Shown here one piece after another: positions 34,717 through 48,896 of a stretch of 64,000 nt of DNA; the first letter of the stretch is position 1, and every line of letters starts with the position of its first letter. The notes beneath the pieces are model-generated. The model had not been told where the DNA came from. It saw nothing but the letters and a program-made list of their open reading frames with translations, and did no database searches. The DNA comes from Gautieria morchelliformis (Eukaryota > Basidiomycota > Agaricomycetes > Gomphales > Gomphaceae), in NCBI GenBank assembly GCA_015179125.1, contig WHVA01000282.1:62001-126000 (forward strand), read 5' to 3'. A program made the translations under genes and the position numbers.

Positions 34717-35517
34717 ATGTCCTTGCCCATGGCGCTCGGTATCTCGATGACTCCAGCTGAACTGGAGCTCGTGGCTATGGAAGAACTAGTCGATATCGTC
34801 CCACTATTCAGATCCGATAGAATCAGGCTGATCTCTGTAATCCCTTGTCTACTCGACCGCGTGATGCAGGTCTGACGAACAGATCGTTTACGTACTAGGG
34901 AACATATGGTCCATTCCGACCACCTACTAAAACGAAGGTGCCTCTTTGGCTAGCAGCGAACTTGAAACTCAAAAAAAAGTGTCGCCTGGTTGCCCCGGCA
35001 TGGCTTTCTGTTGGTGTGTTGACCTTTACCAAATCGCCAAAGGATGCCTGATGTCCTCTAGAATTTCTCCATGAAAGACTTTCTCAAGAGACTTCCGCTG
35101 AAGGATTCAGCTCGCTTCCCTTCCGATTTGCAGAAATCAGTAAGGTCATGCTTGACGTGTAAGTACAATTTTCTCATTGCTGAACAACCGTTTCTAAATA
35201 ATATGGCAGCGCATCAGATGACTTGCAGAATGCCGATAAAATTCGTGGCCTGCTCAAAGACTTGCGAGAAGCCCGGCAAGCCAAAAGTCGGGAAGGTCTC
35301 AGAAAATTAGACCACTTGACGCTTGGAGTATGTGATCACATGTTCGCGCCATTAGTTATTTGGCTAAGGGTCTCAGTTACCACATCTATGCTCGATGGAA
35401 ATAAACGAGATTCGACCTTTCTTTGTCAAAGCCATGGATGTCATGGGAAAAATCAAGTCTGAGGCTGTTCCCCAGCACTTATCAAGACAGGAGATACAAC
35501 AAGATGAAGGATTTTGA
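34717..35517 (+). CDS. PSF2: GINS complex subunit Psf2
   Basis: GINS (Sld5-Psf1-Psf2-Psf3) joins Cdc45 and Mcm2-7 in the replicative helicase. ATG 34717 gives MSLPMALGISMTPAELELVA and EELVDIVPLFRSDRIRLIS. The intron 34837-34898 leads to GTYGPFRPPTKTKVPLWLA and NLKLKKKCRLVAPAWLSV. Later exons read EFLHERLSQETSAE, SLPFRFAEISKVMLDVASDD, NADKIRGLLKDLREARQAK and LPHLCSMEINEIRPFFVKAM. It stops at 35517. All splice junctions I tried are GT-AG and keep frame, and length (about 200 residues) fits the family. The exons are short enough to be hidden among small open frames. It converges with the channel gene 260 bases away. Confidence 0.93.
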
Positions 35518-35777
35518 TGCTAAACTCTGGAGCGAAAGTTAGTGATTTTAATCAATTCCTGAACCAAGAAATACGTCTTCTGACGTGAAATACTACAAAG
35601 AAGTTGTATGTAAAGCTAAACCCCGGAATCAATGGCCGTGAATTTATTTATAGTAATCCCAAGAAATGTATCTTCCGACGCCCGTATATACCATGAACGA
35701 CGCAAACACGGAGTGAATGTCAGTGAGTTTAACCTTTCCGTTAACCAAGGAAGTTCGTCTTCTGACGTGCGTATATG

Positions 35778-38700
35778 TTATATCTCTTTTTTGGTCGTTA
35801 TCTTGGCAGCCAACTCCTCGATGCGGCGTTGCAAGGACTGGATTTCGTGCAAAATAGTTGTGTCGGATGACTGGGTCAAAGATTCTGTTTCAGTGGTTGA
35901 TAAACACTTAGGTGGTTAAGACACACGTCAAGAGTGTTGGGAAAGTCTTTGATAAGATCTTTGAATTTGTACTTTGAGATCTTCAATCCATCTTCGTGGT
36001 CGACTTCAGGGTCTTGTGCCTCGGGCGTATCTTCATCCCCCAGACCCGAATCGCCAAACCAATTCCGTATGTATGTGCTCTTCGTGCCCATGAGTGCCTC
36101 GCAGATAGAAAGAACGGTCAGCGGCGCAGAAAACAGTACGAGCATAATGTATCCATTGAGCTGAATTTACGGATCAATCTAAGTCAATGAAAGCCTATAA
36201 ACCCATAGGAGAGCCGAGAAACTCCACCTTAGCATAATTTTTTCTCGACAAAATAAATCTGCAGTTCCATCAGTCTCACTCATGCGATGACAGCGAGAGG
36301 GAGGACTAACTCGAACGGTGCGACAAAGAAGATTTCGATGAGGTTGAAGGGAGGGGGATAAACATACTGATCTGGTGCCCTGATCATAGCAATTGTTTTG
36401 CCGGCAAAAAAGGCAAGGTACTGCGCCTCAGCATCATCCACCACCTATGTTGGAATGGTGAGCATACAAATCACAGGGGGTTCTGCACACATGTGACTTA
36501 CATCCTGGTAAGCAGACGCGAAAAGGGACACTAGGATGTTGAGCAGAATCACTGTGTTGGAGAAATTCCAGCTGAAATACTGTATCAATATTTGGGTACT
36601 ACACGAACAGAAAAATCTTACAAGTAATATAAAATCAGTCCGAAGGTGCTTGATGACCGTATATCAGTATTTAGGCAAGCAAGTCTCTGGTGTCACAGAC
36701 TTAGTTCCAGATTTTTCAAAATCGGGTGACCTGAGAATTTGGTGAGGTCCTCACGTACGGCAACATAACTTGTCACCTACTGTAACATTGCTTGCACCAG
36801 CGTATTGAGGATCTGTAGCAATCGTAAGACCAATCTCGGAAAGCTACAGGAAAAAACTGACCAAGCTGCCACGCTCCGTTTCGCCGTCGCTAATGTAAAG
36901 TAGGTGCCTGAGCATCGTGAACTAACCACTTATGACTGACCTAGCATCGAGTGCCACCATTGCTTGGAAAAAACCAGCAAAGAGGAGGGCTAGGAGCTAC
37001 GCAGCAATTAAAATTTAAAGAAGTGCTACGAATGGTGACGTACGGCAAAGAAAATGGTACTCTCTTGGAGCATACGTCCGACACATATTTGCATTGTACC
37101 AATATATCTGGCGCAATGAATGTCAGTATCATCTAACATGATATAGTGTCCTCACTTAGCGCCGTCGAAGACAGTAATCAATCCTATCATTTTATCAATG
37201 AAGTTACTACGGCAGGACCAGCAATGGTACTTACGCATCCTGTCAAAATATAGTTACTTCTTTAGTACTAAAGGTTGTGATGAATCCTTCATGGATCCAT
37301 ACCAGATTAGCGGCGCAACACAGCTGAGAACCTGAAAACTTCTCAAGTGTTGGAGACCATTTTCGTCGTCAGTGACTATTCCGATGACCCGCAGCACAAA
37401 GGCAGTGACTAATAATGCGAGAGTGGCGACAGATATCACGGTCCAGAAATTCATGAACCCAGCACGCCACGAAAAGAGCCGGGTTGCGGTGTACAACTAC
37501 AAGAAAGAGAAGTAGGTTATGTTTAAAATTACCAGGTAAATTTCTAAATAATAATACATGCCTTGTGAAGTTCTAACAGATGATGGGGTATTCAATATGA
37601 GCATATACATGAAGACGAAGGGTACGTACCATCAAATGTGAAAGCCAAAGTCATAATGTACAGAATATATTCCCAAACTTCCAGGGACTGATGATGCGGA
37701 TCTTCCAGAGGCTGTCGCACTGCGCTTAGCAAGGTCAAATTATAAATTAAAACAAGACAGGAAGGTAATTAACCTGCTTGTGAGTAAGTAAGCAAAAAGA
37801 ACAACCAGATGACGATACGGAAGATGTTTTGATAGCTGAAGATGAGTAGATACATGAGTGACGCGAGTGTACTCAGCAAAGAAAGCCGGCCATACCGGGG
37901 GACGGAAAGGCGAGAGGGTTCGAAATGACCGAAAAATCCGGGCTTCCTGACGTCTGTGAATGGGACATCTAGTGCGACGTCACTCAAGAACGACCACCAT
38001 GGCATATTAGCTGGAAGGCGCACAATCAATGTCTTCGTGTTCGTTGTATTTTTGTACCCAACGTCCTGCCCAGAGAGAGTTGATAACTGAGATATAGTCA
38101 GTACTATGCTGAGGCAGTGTGTGATCAGTATGCGGACCCAGCTGTGATTCACTGGAAGACAGGAAAATAGCACTTGAGGAGTAGAGTCAGAACACCCGGG
38201 TCATGTTCCGACTTGGTCACTTGCCAATGATCATCAATGGCGAATTCCAATGCGCTAGAGGGGTTGCTGATACTTCCATCGAGTTGACGGTATCTGTACC
38301 GAGTACTCATGATGGAGTTCAGGCGCTCGGGGCCAAGGTTGTGCACAATCCTGCGGGCGAGGACCTCGCAAGCAATTGCTGCAGGTGGAGAGTAGAGTGT
38401 CAAGAAATAGAAACAGAATGGTGCGCGGAATTAAAAATCTATACCTCTCCCCATGTTCTCATCCCAGTCGGCAATATTGTTTGAGGCGTCTCTGTTAAAC
38501 AAAAGTTTGTCCAGCCGCGTCACAATGTCAAAGAGTCAGCCACAGAGCATCATGTTTACCTCATAAACGTCTGACGTGCGCGAAGGAGTGAAAATGGGAG
38601 TGCTTCAACAAAGTCTCCAGCGGAATGAACATAAGCTTCAACGACTTTTAACGTCGCAGTGACCATACCGCAAGTCAAACCAAAGAAAACAATGTGTGGA

Positions 38701-38937
38701 GAATCAAGACGAACCATGAGGAGTAATTATTCTGCTGGTGGGTTCCTTCAGAGACTCAATAGAGACCTCAACTGGCAAAAGCTGGAGTGTGAGAGCGCGG
38801 ACACGATGAACCAGTTCTAGATGCGGGTAAGTACATCAAAGTATCTTGGGAGTTTCAAGCTGTTCACTATTTATAATATCTGGCTCCGTCTTAACTGACT
38901 TCACGGAGAGTAAAGAATTATTGTCCTCGGCGTCCAT
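35778..38937 (-). CDS. YVC1: Yvc1-like TRP-family cation channel
   Basis: Predicted vacuolar/endomembrane calcium-release channel. First exon at 38937 (MDAEDNNSLLSVKSVK) splices through IINKLVHRVRALTLQLLPVEV to TPHVVEAYVHSAGDFVEALP. Then AIACEVLARRIVHNLGPERL and IMSTRYRYRQLDGS follow, an N-terminal helical region typical of fungal Yvc1. Hydrophobic segments follow over about 38150-36100, for example SLLSTLASLMYLLIFSYQNI, FWTVISVATLALLVTAFVL and YAMLVLFSAPLTVLSICEAL. The C-terminal tail is acidic (DEDTPEAQDPEVDHEDG) and ends in a coiled coil, EIQSLQRRIEELAAKI, stopping at 35778. The middle exons are short and I did not resolve all of them. It shares a 120-base divergent promoter with ARPC3. 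Confidence 0.82.
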
Positions 38938-39057
38938 GAGGCTGGCTTGATTTCGATACTTACAGCAAACACTGAACAGGCGAAATTGGCAGTGCCGCGT
39001 GACGAGTCACCTGTCACACAGACATAAAGATCGCAGTGAAGTCACCGAGTAACCGCC

Positions 39058-39765
39058 ATGCCAGTGAGGATTAAGTTTCGTTGTTATGAGACTTATCCCA
39101 TTTCTTGTTGTTGAAGGCGTATCATTCTTCACTGAACGAGGTGACGGACGTCCGTCTGGTTGGGAACACCCCAATCATGCCCATAAAGAGCCGAGTTCGT
39201 GGGCCAGCCCCTCTAGGTAATTCTTCTCCAAGCGGCAATGTTGTAGGTCAACTAACCCATTGCTCGTTATTAGCAGACCCCAACACAGCAGATATCATCG
39301 ATGAAACGCTTGATTTATTTCGCGCCAACTCTTTGTTCCGTAATTTCGAGATCAAAGGACCCGCAGATCGCTTGTTGATCATTCTTATTCTGTTCATCTC
39401 CGACTGTTTGACAAAGATATCCACATCAAGAACACCTCCGAACCAGCTGGAAGCAACCAAGTCGCTAAACACTCTAGCAGTGGACAGTTTCCCATTACCC
39501 GGGGATGCAAACTTTGCTTTAAATGCACATTATGCTCCACCAGGAAGTCGCTCTGATGCAGGTTCGATCCCATTAGTCCAATTTGTAACGTAATATATCT
39601 GACGTTGCCTGTTCAGATTATCTACGCCAATATCTTATACAAGCTCGACAGGAGCTCGCCGCACGACTCGTTGAACGGCTCTATGCAGACGGGACTGGGA
39701 AGCCTAGTAAATGGTGGATGTCTTTCACTAAAAGGCGATTCATGAACAGAAGTCTGGGCAACTAG
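39058..39765 (+). CDS. ARPC3: Arp2/3 complex subunit 3 (p21-Arc)
   Basis: Subunit of the actin-nucleating Arp2/3 complex. Exon 1 is only two codons (39058-39063, MP). The intron 39064-39116 leads to AYHSSLNEVTDVRLVGNTPI and MPIKSRVRGPAPL. Next comes ADPNTADIIDETLDLFRAN with FRNFEIKGPADRLLIILILF, then SFPLPGDANFALNAHYAPPG. The last exon has DYLRQYLIQARQELAARLVE and KPSKWWMSFTKRRFMNRSL, ending 39765. Motifs and length (about 180 residues) match ARPC3 throughout. It is divergent from the Yvc1-like channel and convergent with NOB1 (212 bases). Confidence 0.95.
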
Positions 39766-39977
39766 AGTTGGAGCGCTCGACCTGTGACTAGAACACAAGC
39801 ATGTGGTTTCATTGTCTATATTAGCGACAAAGAAACTTGTAATCATTTTGAGCTCAAAATGCTCGTTTTGATGAGGTTGTGTGGGCGACATGCAATAACC
39901 CTCATGTTAGGACAGCCGCGCAGTGACCGGTGGAAAGGACCAAGTATGTAGATTAGAACTAGCACGCGAAAGCTCGA

Positions 39978-41513
39978 CTATCGTTTCCGTCTTTTTCTTT
40001 CGTTTGGATTTTTTCGCCCATATCCAACTGGCGGCATATCGCCCTTCCCGTGAGATCTTCCTTTTCCACCAGCACCTACCACCAGCATCTCTGGCAGCCA
40101 GTCAGGATCCATCCAGTCAAGTTTAACGCCACCAGTTCCACTGCTGGAGCTAATGGCTTTGACTAATTTTTTTTCATCTTTCAACCTCTGCCCCTCCGCT
40201 CGTTTTTCCGCGCGAAGCCAATCAGTCTGATCTTCACGTAAAATGAGGCCCTCCCCCGCGCCAGTTTTTGATGATCCTGGTTTAGGTGCTGGGATAGGGT
40301 ACTTTGTTCCACGCGTCCTCCATTGAAAGTTTCTCTTAAGGTGGACTTGTAATTTGGGTTCTGCATTCGTTGAGGCGGAAGGGGAAGATATCGTAACGGA
40401 GGTCCTGAGTAAGGTGGGGTTGCCACAAGTAGGACAGAATCTTTTCGTTGGGTCTTTGCAGATTCTGTGACGGGGAACGGTCAGTGAATATAGCAATCGC
40501 GGGAGCAAGATTACTTCACGTACTTGAAACAAGCATGACATCTCAACACCCATGTCTTCACTCGGCTGATACGTTTGCCTTCTACACCTATTAGATTGAG
40601 ACCCATCTGAAGTAAGACGTTCTGCATTGCGAAATCAGCTGTCATGCAGCCCGCGGCGAGAGAGCCGGGTTCATTAGCGCTACCCCTTAAACGACCGTTA
40701 CCGCGCTGAACCCTGTTTGGCACTTCCTCAGCTGGTAACAGCTCTAGAGCACGTGATTTGTGTAGCTCAACATTGGAAGGAGTGATCCATTCTCCTGCGC
40801 CGTCGTCTTCCGACGAGGGGTCGTCGAACAAAGCAGCCGGTTCGCTGTCAGCATCGGAAGAGGTCTCTGAGAGAGGGGCTGCAGGAAGCTCCCCACCAGC
40901 TTCTCCGGTATTTGGTAGAGAGGGGCATTTACTTGCTGTATCGATGCGAATGGAATCGATGGTATCAGTAAGACCTTGAATCTCATCTGGGGAGTTATGA
41001 CTGTGGGGTGCATCAGGCATACCGGCCTGGGTAGCTTGTGATAGACCACTGTGACGCTGTGGTTGATACTGAGGGCCTAGTTTAGCTGACAGATAACATA
41101 TAAATGCACCGCTAGGTCTGCCCGATGTTGCTCATGAGCTTCGGCCTCTTTGTGCACAGCGTACGTCAAAGCCAGCACACACAAATCGGCGTGCGATAGA
41201 ACAGCATAGTCGCCAGTCTTCTTCGCGAACTCCGTTACTGAAACAAACCATGAGAATACGATTGTACACATAGATGAATATCCAAAACTTGCTGACCTTC
41301 CACTAAAGAAACTGCATCCGGGCTTCGAATTTCAATCCGGACACCTGCTGTCAAGGCAAGCCTCTCAAAGTGTTCCCGCGCCCGCCTGTCTTTGAGTTCG
41401 TCCAAGACCTGAGGAACTGTAAGGTAAAGTTCTGCCAAATCCTTTAAAGGTGTCAATGAAAGAAGCGGCCCTGCATCGAGGACCAAGTTCTTGACCCGCG
41501 TCGTGGTTTGCAT
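39978..41513 (-). CDS. NOB1: 20S pre-rRNA endonuclease Nob1
   Basis: PIN-domain nuclease that makes the 3' end of 18S rRNA from 20S pre-rRNA in late 40S particles. Start 41513 (MQTTTRVKNLVLDAGPLL). PIN acidic residues are visible in NLVLDAGPLL, VPQVLDELKD and SHADLCVLALTY. A low-complexity acidic linker (SSDADSEPAALFDDPSSEDD) follows. The zinc ribbon is split by an intron: TWVLRCHACFK then KDPTKRFCPTCGNPTLLR. The basic C-terminus has GTKYPIPAPKPG and ends NPNERKRRKR at 39978. Its start lies only about 85 bases from the LEU2 start on the other strand. Confidence 0.95.
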
Positions 41514-41596
41514 TCCAGCTCGTGACGGAATGTATGTGACTGTCCTTGTGACATATTTACCTCAAACTTGAAATTTTACCATACCCATTTGCCGGT

Positions 41597-42948
<1,352 letters not shown>

Positions 42949-43131
42949 ACCCAAGATCTAGATATCACGTGTGTCCAATCACGTGACTGGTTTCGAGACG
43001 CGTCGACTCGCACATATACATAGTCTGACATCCTGGAGTTGGTGTACCAGACTGCCCTCTTGTTCTCATCTGATCGTCAATATCTCCCATTACATCTCAT
43101 TGCTTCAGTCTTATTGCTCTCCATATTCTTT

Positions 43132-45648
43132 ATGCTCCAAACCAAGCGAGTCGTTTCCTATGGCAAGCGGTCGACAAGGATCGTCTGCGTGTCTAATGAC
43201 ATCCGTATATCCCACTCTCCAGACCCAAAACCTCGCATCGGTCGCGAGAATACGAACTCTACATCTCCCACCTCAACTCGGAAGGTGCTGAGTCGAGGCA
43301 GGAAAGTGCATGGCCTTTCCACGTCTCCTCGCGGCTCCCCTAAGTCAGGAAATCTATTTGGGCTCGCATCAAAGAAACCATCCGATCATCTTAAAGGGCT
43401 TACCCCCAAGCGAAGGCCTTTTGGTGTCAAAAACGCCGTACCCACTTCTCCATCCATAGCATATGTTGCTCGGAGGACAACCCAAACCCCCAACGCTACA
43501 TTGAACACCTTCGCACCATTTGTGGACTCAGACGTAATCGTGATTGATGAATCAGGAGGGGAGGATACACGACGCTCCACAAAGGTTGATAAAGGTCGAA
43601 GATATTTGTTGCAAGTAGTGGACGAGGGAGAAGTCGACATCATACGTCCTTCACGCCGACGAGCTGTGAAGAAACCTATCGTTATCTCAGATGACGACGA
43701 AGATGACGACGGACTCACACCCACACAGTCGAAACGAGGTGTCAGGCTGAACCCAATCGTGATCTCAGACGATGATTGCGAAGATCCCCATGAGAATGAC
43801 CATTTCAGGGGTGACTCTAATGCTGCAGTCTCTCTTCCACCCCGGACACAACCTGACGCAACGCTTCAACAACCCCGACCTCTGCCGAAAGTTAATTCAC
43901 GACGCCTACAAGCAGTAGTATCCATCCCAGCGACAAAACCACCCTCGCTATCAAGGCCGTCTCGGGGTAAGGACATTTCCCTTCCTACGCCGGACCCCCC
44001 AAAGTCTGCACGATCTCCCAGGCGTAGTCATCGAAACGCCCGACTGGTTGAACGTAAACAACCGGATAACCCCTCGCCTTCTGCATTGGACTTGGAAAGT
44101 TCCCTTGCCGCTCTAAGCATCACCGATGTTCCTCAACGTCCTCAGCTACCACAAGCACTTCCCGAACCTTCTCTCAAGGCATCACCCCAAGCTCCGCAGT
44201 ACCTTGCCCCATTGTTAGCAGAATGCGCACAGACGGTGCCTCACTGCTTCAGCTCATTTGTGGAGACATTTCCATTCGATGACCTTCATGTTGACGATCC
44301 TTCAGCTGTACTCACATGGCGCAAGATTGGGGACGCGAGCTTCTCAGAAGTTTTCGCTATTGGGAATGTTGTGTTAAAGATAATCCCATTAAGAGACGAG
44401 GCATGTGCAGCTTCACAACACAATGACGACGTTGATATGCCACAGGAATCGGACGCCAAGGATGTCCTCCAAGAGGTGATCGTGACACGGGCAATGGGCC
44501 AAATTTGTTCAGGCTTTATAAAACTTCTCAGGCGCGTATGACATATACCAAGTGCGTGGATCTTTGCTTACTGGTCTGCAGAACCTATGTGGTTGTCGGT
44601 AAATATCCGCCATCATTGCTTTCGTTGTGGGATCAGTTTAACGAAGTTAAGAGCTCTGAAAACGTTCGACCTGGTAAGTTATATATCCCTCTTGAATCAC
44701 CAGCTTACATTGTATATATTCAGACAACTTCCCTTCAACACAGGCGTATGCTTTGTTGGTGCTCCCACACGGTGGTCCTGACTTGGAAGCATACAATTTC
44801 CCAATAAAGACAGGTTGGCGACAGGCCTGTTCAATTTTTTGGCAAACAGCCAAGACTCTGACAACGGCAGAAGATATGGTTCTGTTTGAGGTAAGAATGT
44901 ACCGTTGGTATTTTGAGTAAACTAATGATGAGCATCAGCATCGCGATCTTCATTGGGGTCAAATCTTAGTAAAGGGTGCAAGTCCGGTTCGCAAAAAAAA
45001 TCTACGAAACCCTGGGCGGTGTACGACATTGAACGCTGATGGGGCCAACGGTGTTGTCGGCATCTCCATGGATCATCCATCTCATGGTGTTACTGCGACC
45101 ATCATCGATCTCGGATTGGCACGCATGGAAGCTAGGGATGGCAGTGCCAGCGTTGTGCATTGGACACCATTTGACGAACTCATATTCGAAGGCGAAGGTA
45201 AGGGCAACCTTTAAAATACAATAGAAACGTCATGGAGACGCCAATCTGCAGGCGAATACCAGTTCGATGTGTATCGAATGATGCGACATGTTCTTGGCCA
45301 TGATGCATGGGATCAATACCGTCCCCTCACAAACGTCATGGTATGGTCGGTTACATGGTGGGCAGACTCCTGGTTGATGTGTATTTTTTCTAGTGGCTGC
45401 ATTATCTCGCGTTGAAACTTCTTCGGTCGAAACGGCTACGGCCTCCAGGATCGCGCAACACAGCCGGTGTTAATGCTGGCGAATTCAATGAGAAGCAATG
45501 TTACGACTGTTTAATAGAGATGGAGCAGTTGCTGGCGAATTGCGTTCCGCAACTGAAAGGTAAGAAGTACCGGGGAGTTTCGAAGGGGATATTTTCCAGT
45601 GCTGGGGATGTGGTTTATTTTGCAAAAGGCAGAGGCTGGTTGAAATAG
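43132..45648 (+). CDS. Haspin-family protein kinase
   Basis: Haspin phosphorylates histone H3 Thr3 at mitotic centromeres. Start 43132 (MLQTKRVVSYGKRST) is preferred because the upstream in-frame extension is a hydrophobic, UTR-like stretch. About 400 residues are disordered, with repeated acidic motifs (VISDDDEDDDG, VISDDDCED). The kinase starts at AVLTWRKIGDASFSEVFAIG (Gly-rich loop) and VVLKIIPL. Later exons give ALLVLPHGGPDLEAY, LFEHRDLHWGQILVK (catalytic loop), ATIIDLGLARMEARDG (haspin has IDxx instead of DFG) and FEGEGEYQFDVYRMMR, a haspin signature. It ends FAKGRGWLK at 45648. Introns in the kinase half are short; I saw no break. Confidence 0.92.
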
Positions 45649-45976
45649 TTGTAGGAATCGTACTGTACCATTAACACCGCGTTTTAAGGGAATCGTGGCG
45701 GGAATTCTCGGGTGAGATCTAGCGGGGGTGGGTACATGAGCCAGTACCAATATGGCGTGACTTGCGTTCATTTCATAGATAGTCCTCTTAAGAGTCTGGG
45801 AGCGTTGCAGAACACGATCCATAATCGAGATGGAAATATTTGTCGTCGAAATTGAGCGCAAGTATGTTAACATCTTTTTAAAAATCAGAGTCCAATTAAT
45901 CTTGTTGACATGATGTTGTAACGACTAAGGTATCCCAAACCCTGCGTGCTGTGCTAAGAGCCCAAACAATATTCAT
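45649..45976. other. Short convergent intergenic interval
   Basis: Holds the 3' ends of haspin and the kinase-like gene. No gene seen. Confidence 0.5.
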
Positions 45977-47167
45977 CTAGAAGGGCTCAGGATCGACAAC
46001 ATATCCTTTGGCCAAATTATTAATTATGTTACGAAGCCAGGAGTTCGAAGCGAATTCGATCTGGTCAAGTGGAATGTTTGATTTTCTCGAACGATCAAAG
46101 TCAACCATCCGCCACTGGTGCTTGTGGCCGTGATAAGGGCAGACAATACTCTCCTGGGTCGCGGGTGCCGCCACAATATTTCTCCATGCGATGTCCATAT
46201 GTTCGACACTGAATCGACCCATGTCGCTGTATATTGCAAGGACATCCGGCCTATAGAATAAGGTTCTTTCAGAAGTCCGTAATGGTCCTTGCAAAGTATC
46301 AGACGAACTTGATCGTATCCATTGAGACACCTATAGGCAGATGGTCCCCGAGTCGTTCTAGAACTAAAACCGAAAGAATGGTCTTCTCTGGAACTGGAGA
46401 CTGGACGGTACGAGTCGACTTGGGGATCGAGATCCGCTTATCTTCAGGTGGATGCCTTAGCCGTGTTCTCTCATTAAAATCTTCCCAGCCGACTATTTTA
46501 TCCACCAGGTCACCAGGAGAGCATTCGGCGAATGGGTTGGGGTCCCATCTATGGTTCCAGCTATCATTAGAGTCGCCGTCATCCTGGATTTGACTGTTCT
46601 CGTCTAGATCCTCTTCCTCCTCGTAATCAGCGTCAGACTCTGCCCAGCCCAAAACCTCGCTATTCGGATCAATTTCCGCTGTGAAAAGGCCATAACAGCG
46701 CGCGATGGCTACTCCCTGGATATGCTCCAGTTCTTCGTAAAACCAGGCTTCACGAGCCAAGTCCCCAGAGCGACGTCGACCAGCGACTTTTATTACAAGG
46801 GGTGGAAGAGCGTACTGATCAGCGCCATCCACTCTCAGGGGTAAACCGACCCCACTCTGCCATAGCCGAGGCGGTCCGAGTCTAAGGAAACGCAGAGACA
46901 GAGGTTGCCTGGAGGCGCAAGTTTGGAGGGTGGACGAACAGGTGGCAAGGCGCCGACTACACCAAGCTCTTCTTCTCTGACTATAAGGGTTTCTGCATGT
47001 TTTGAAATGCCTTTGGATAGCGTTGATGGGACATGGACACCGTTAACTTTGACGAGGTCGCCGATGACAAGAGACGAGAAAGAATTCTGTGGCTGTGAAA
47101 CGGGTTTAGGGCACTTAATTGTCTCCCCAAATTAAGAAATGCTTACGACGAACAGTCCTGCCTGCAT
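45977..47167 (-). CDS. Protein kinase-like protein with probable frameshift
   Basis: Candidate start at 47167 (MQAGLF) splices to CPKPVSQPQNSFSSLVIGD and then a Gly-rich loop DRLGYGRVGSVYP. The next conserved part, PPLVIKVAGRRRS with AREAWFYEELEHIQGVAIAR, lies one base out of frame. The switch occurs at a run of four C residues (46838-46841, minus sense), so one lost C would explain it. An acidic insert (YEEEEDLDENSQ) follows, then TILSVLVLERLGDHLPIG, and after an intron VEHMDIAWRNIV (an HxD..xxN catalytic-loop equivalent) and WRMVDFDRSRK (DFD in place of DFG). It ends VVDPEPF at 45977. The pattern resembles the expanded kinase-like proteins of Agaricomycetes; activity is doubtful. Confidence 0.65.
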
Positions 47168-48896
47168 ACGGTGTAGAGATTATCGGGGCTGGTTAAGTGG
47201 AATTCTCTGGGGTCCTAGGGAGCGCGATGTGGCTCAATCAACACCATTGAACTAAGACCACAGACAACCAACCGTACCTGTTATTTTCATCGACGTACAC
47301 CGCAGCTCACAGCATCTCGATGCACAACCAGATGTGACACACGACTCACAAGCGCAGTCCCCAGGAGACACCGTTGCGAGCGGATATCTTCTCCCAGCAG
47401 CCACTAGCAGAGACCAGCAGCCACTAGCAGAGAAGAAGATGGTAAAGCGCAGGAAAAGGAAACAGGTGCCGCGGTAGGTGGTGGGCCCGTGCACAATACT
47501 CCAAGCGCCCACAAAAGTATATACAGCAAGCGGCGCTGAAATGGGATTTTCTTTACCACTCTGGCCTTTTGGTACGCGCCCCATAACCTATAACTGCACA
47601 GCAACTAACAGACTCTACAGGCTTAGATCAAGTGTAGTATCTGTTCTTTTTAGTTTAACCACTAAAATGACCGCACAGCGGTCATCATTGGTTAGCCAAT
47701 TTTTGCCGCCCTCGTCCTTCGACCTCTGCTTGCACGTTGGGGGGCACGATGACCTTGCTATTGCAGTACCGGCTTGTGTCGTCGGGGGATCTTCTGTTCG
47801 CTTACTCTTACAACCTTGTCATTGTGGCCCTTATTGAAGGGACAGGAGCATGGCTGTAACGGGACGTGAATAGAACTTCCTTGTGTCCCTGAATGTGATC
47901 TGGGGGTTTTCACTTTTTACAGCTTGTCCATGATCTGGGTCTTGTGCTCGGTCGATATTGGGTCCACTGGTGGCGGAGGCTCAACGTTCAACGTTTAACT
48001 TGATGAGCTTCAATATGGCTTCTCGCTTGACGCTGTAGGTCTGGGCATTGAACGCGCGAGAGCACAGCCGGGTGTTCTGAAGAGCAGCCTGCGTGGAATG
48101 CGTTGTTCCCCGTCTGTTCACGAAAACCACTTTGCGTATGCTTGTCTGCGTTGGCACAACCCTTCGGTCTCGAAATATGGTGGTTATTCCCGTGTGCATA
48201 GCGGGGCTTCGCATTCAAAAAATCCTTGGAAGGATGTACGGGACAGTCTGCATCTCACGCCGAGGGAGAGTGGTTGTGACTATTAAGTACCAGTTTTTTG
48301 AATGTTAGACGGGAGCCTGCTTCTATTGGCATTCGACTGGTACTCTTCTGTCACCTCGTTACTTTGTGGTCTCGGTACTTGTGAAACGGTTGGATAGGAA
48401 TGCCACAAGTGGAACTTCGGTACAGCACTCGGTTTCCCGCCCTTCCACACTCACAAAGCACCATCGAACGCTTAGTTTGAAGCTTTCTAGCCTCTCGTTG
48501 TGCTCGCTTGGATATAGCTTCAGTGCCACGCCGATTGTCCACCACATCGTTCGTCCTGATGATAATTGATTGTGTAACCTGCCCACACCTACATGCTCTC
48601 TACTATGTTTTCTCGGCTACGCAGTCAACTCTCAGCTCAACATGTCGTATCAGCACCCCAACTTCCCGCTTACCTATGGATCGTTTGATCTATGGGTGAC
48701 CAAGCACAGCGCTACGTTGAGATTTTGATATTTTCCCGCCCCACGTCCGATGTGTAGTACGTACGTGTGCGTCGTCTCTCTTTTGCTCTTGACGGGCTGC
48801 ACCCATAACCACTCAAGGGATTCGCATATATAGTACAAATAGCTGTAGTGTACAGGTGAGCCGCAAGGAATACATAAGTAACTAATTTTGTCTTAC
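47168..48896. other. Gene-poor interval with small repeats
   Basis: No gene recognised. It contains two perfect tandem 20-base units at 47394-47433 (CCAGCAGCCACTAGCAGAGA) and a small palindrome ATGACCGC-ACA-GCGGTCAT at 47667-47685. Open frames near 47980-48310 on both strands have no domain. Confidence 0.45.
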
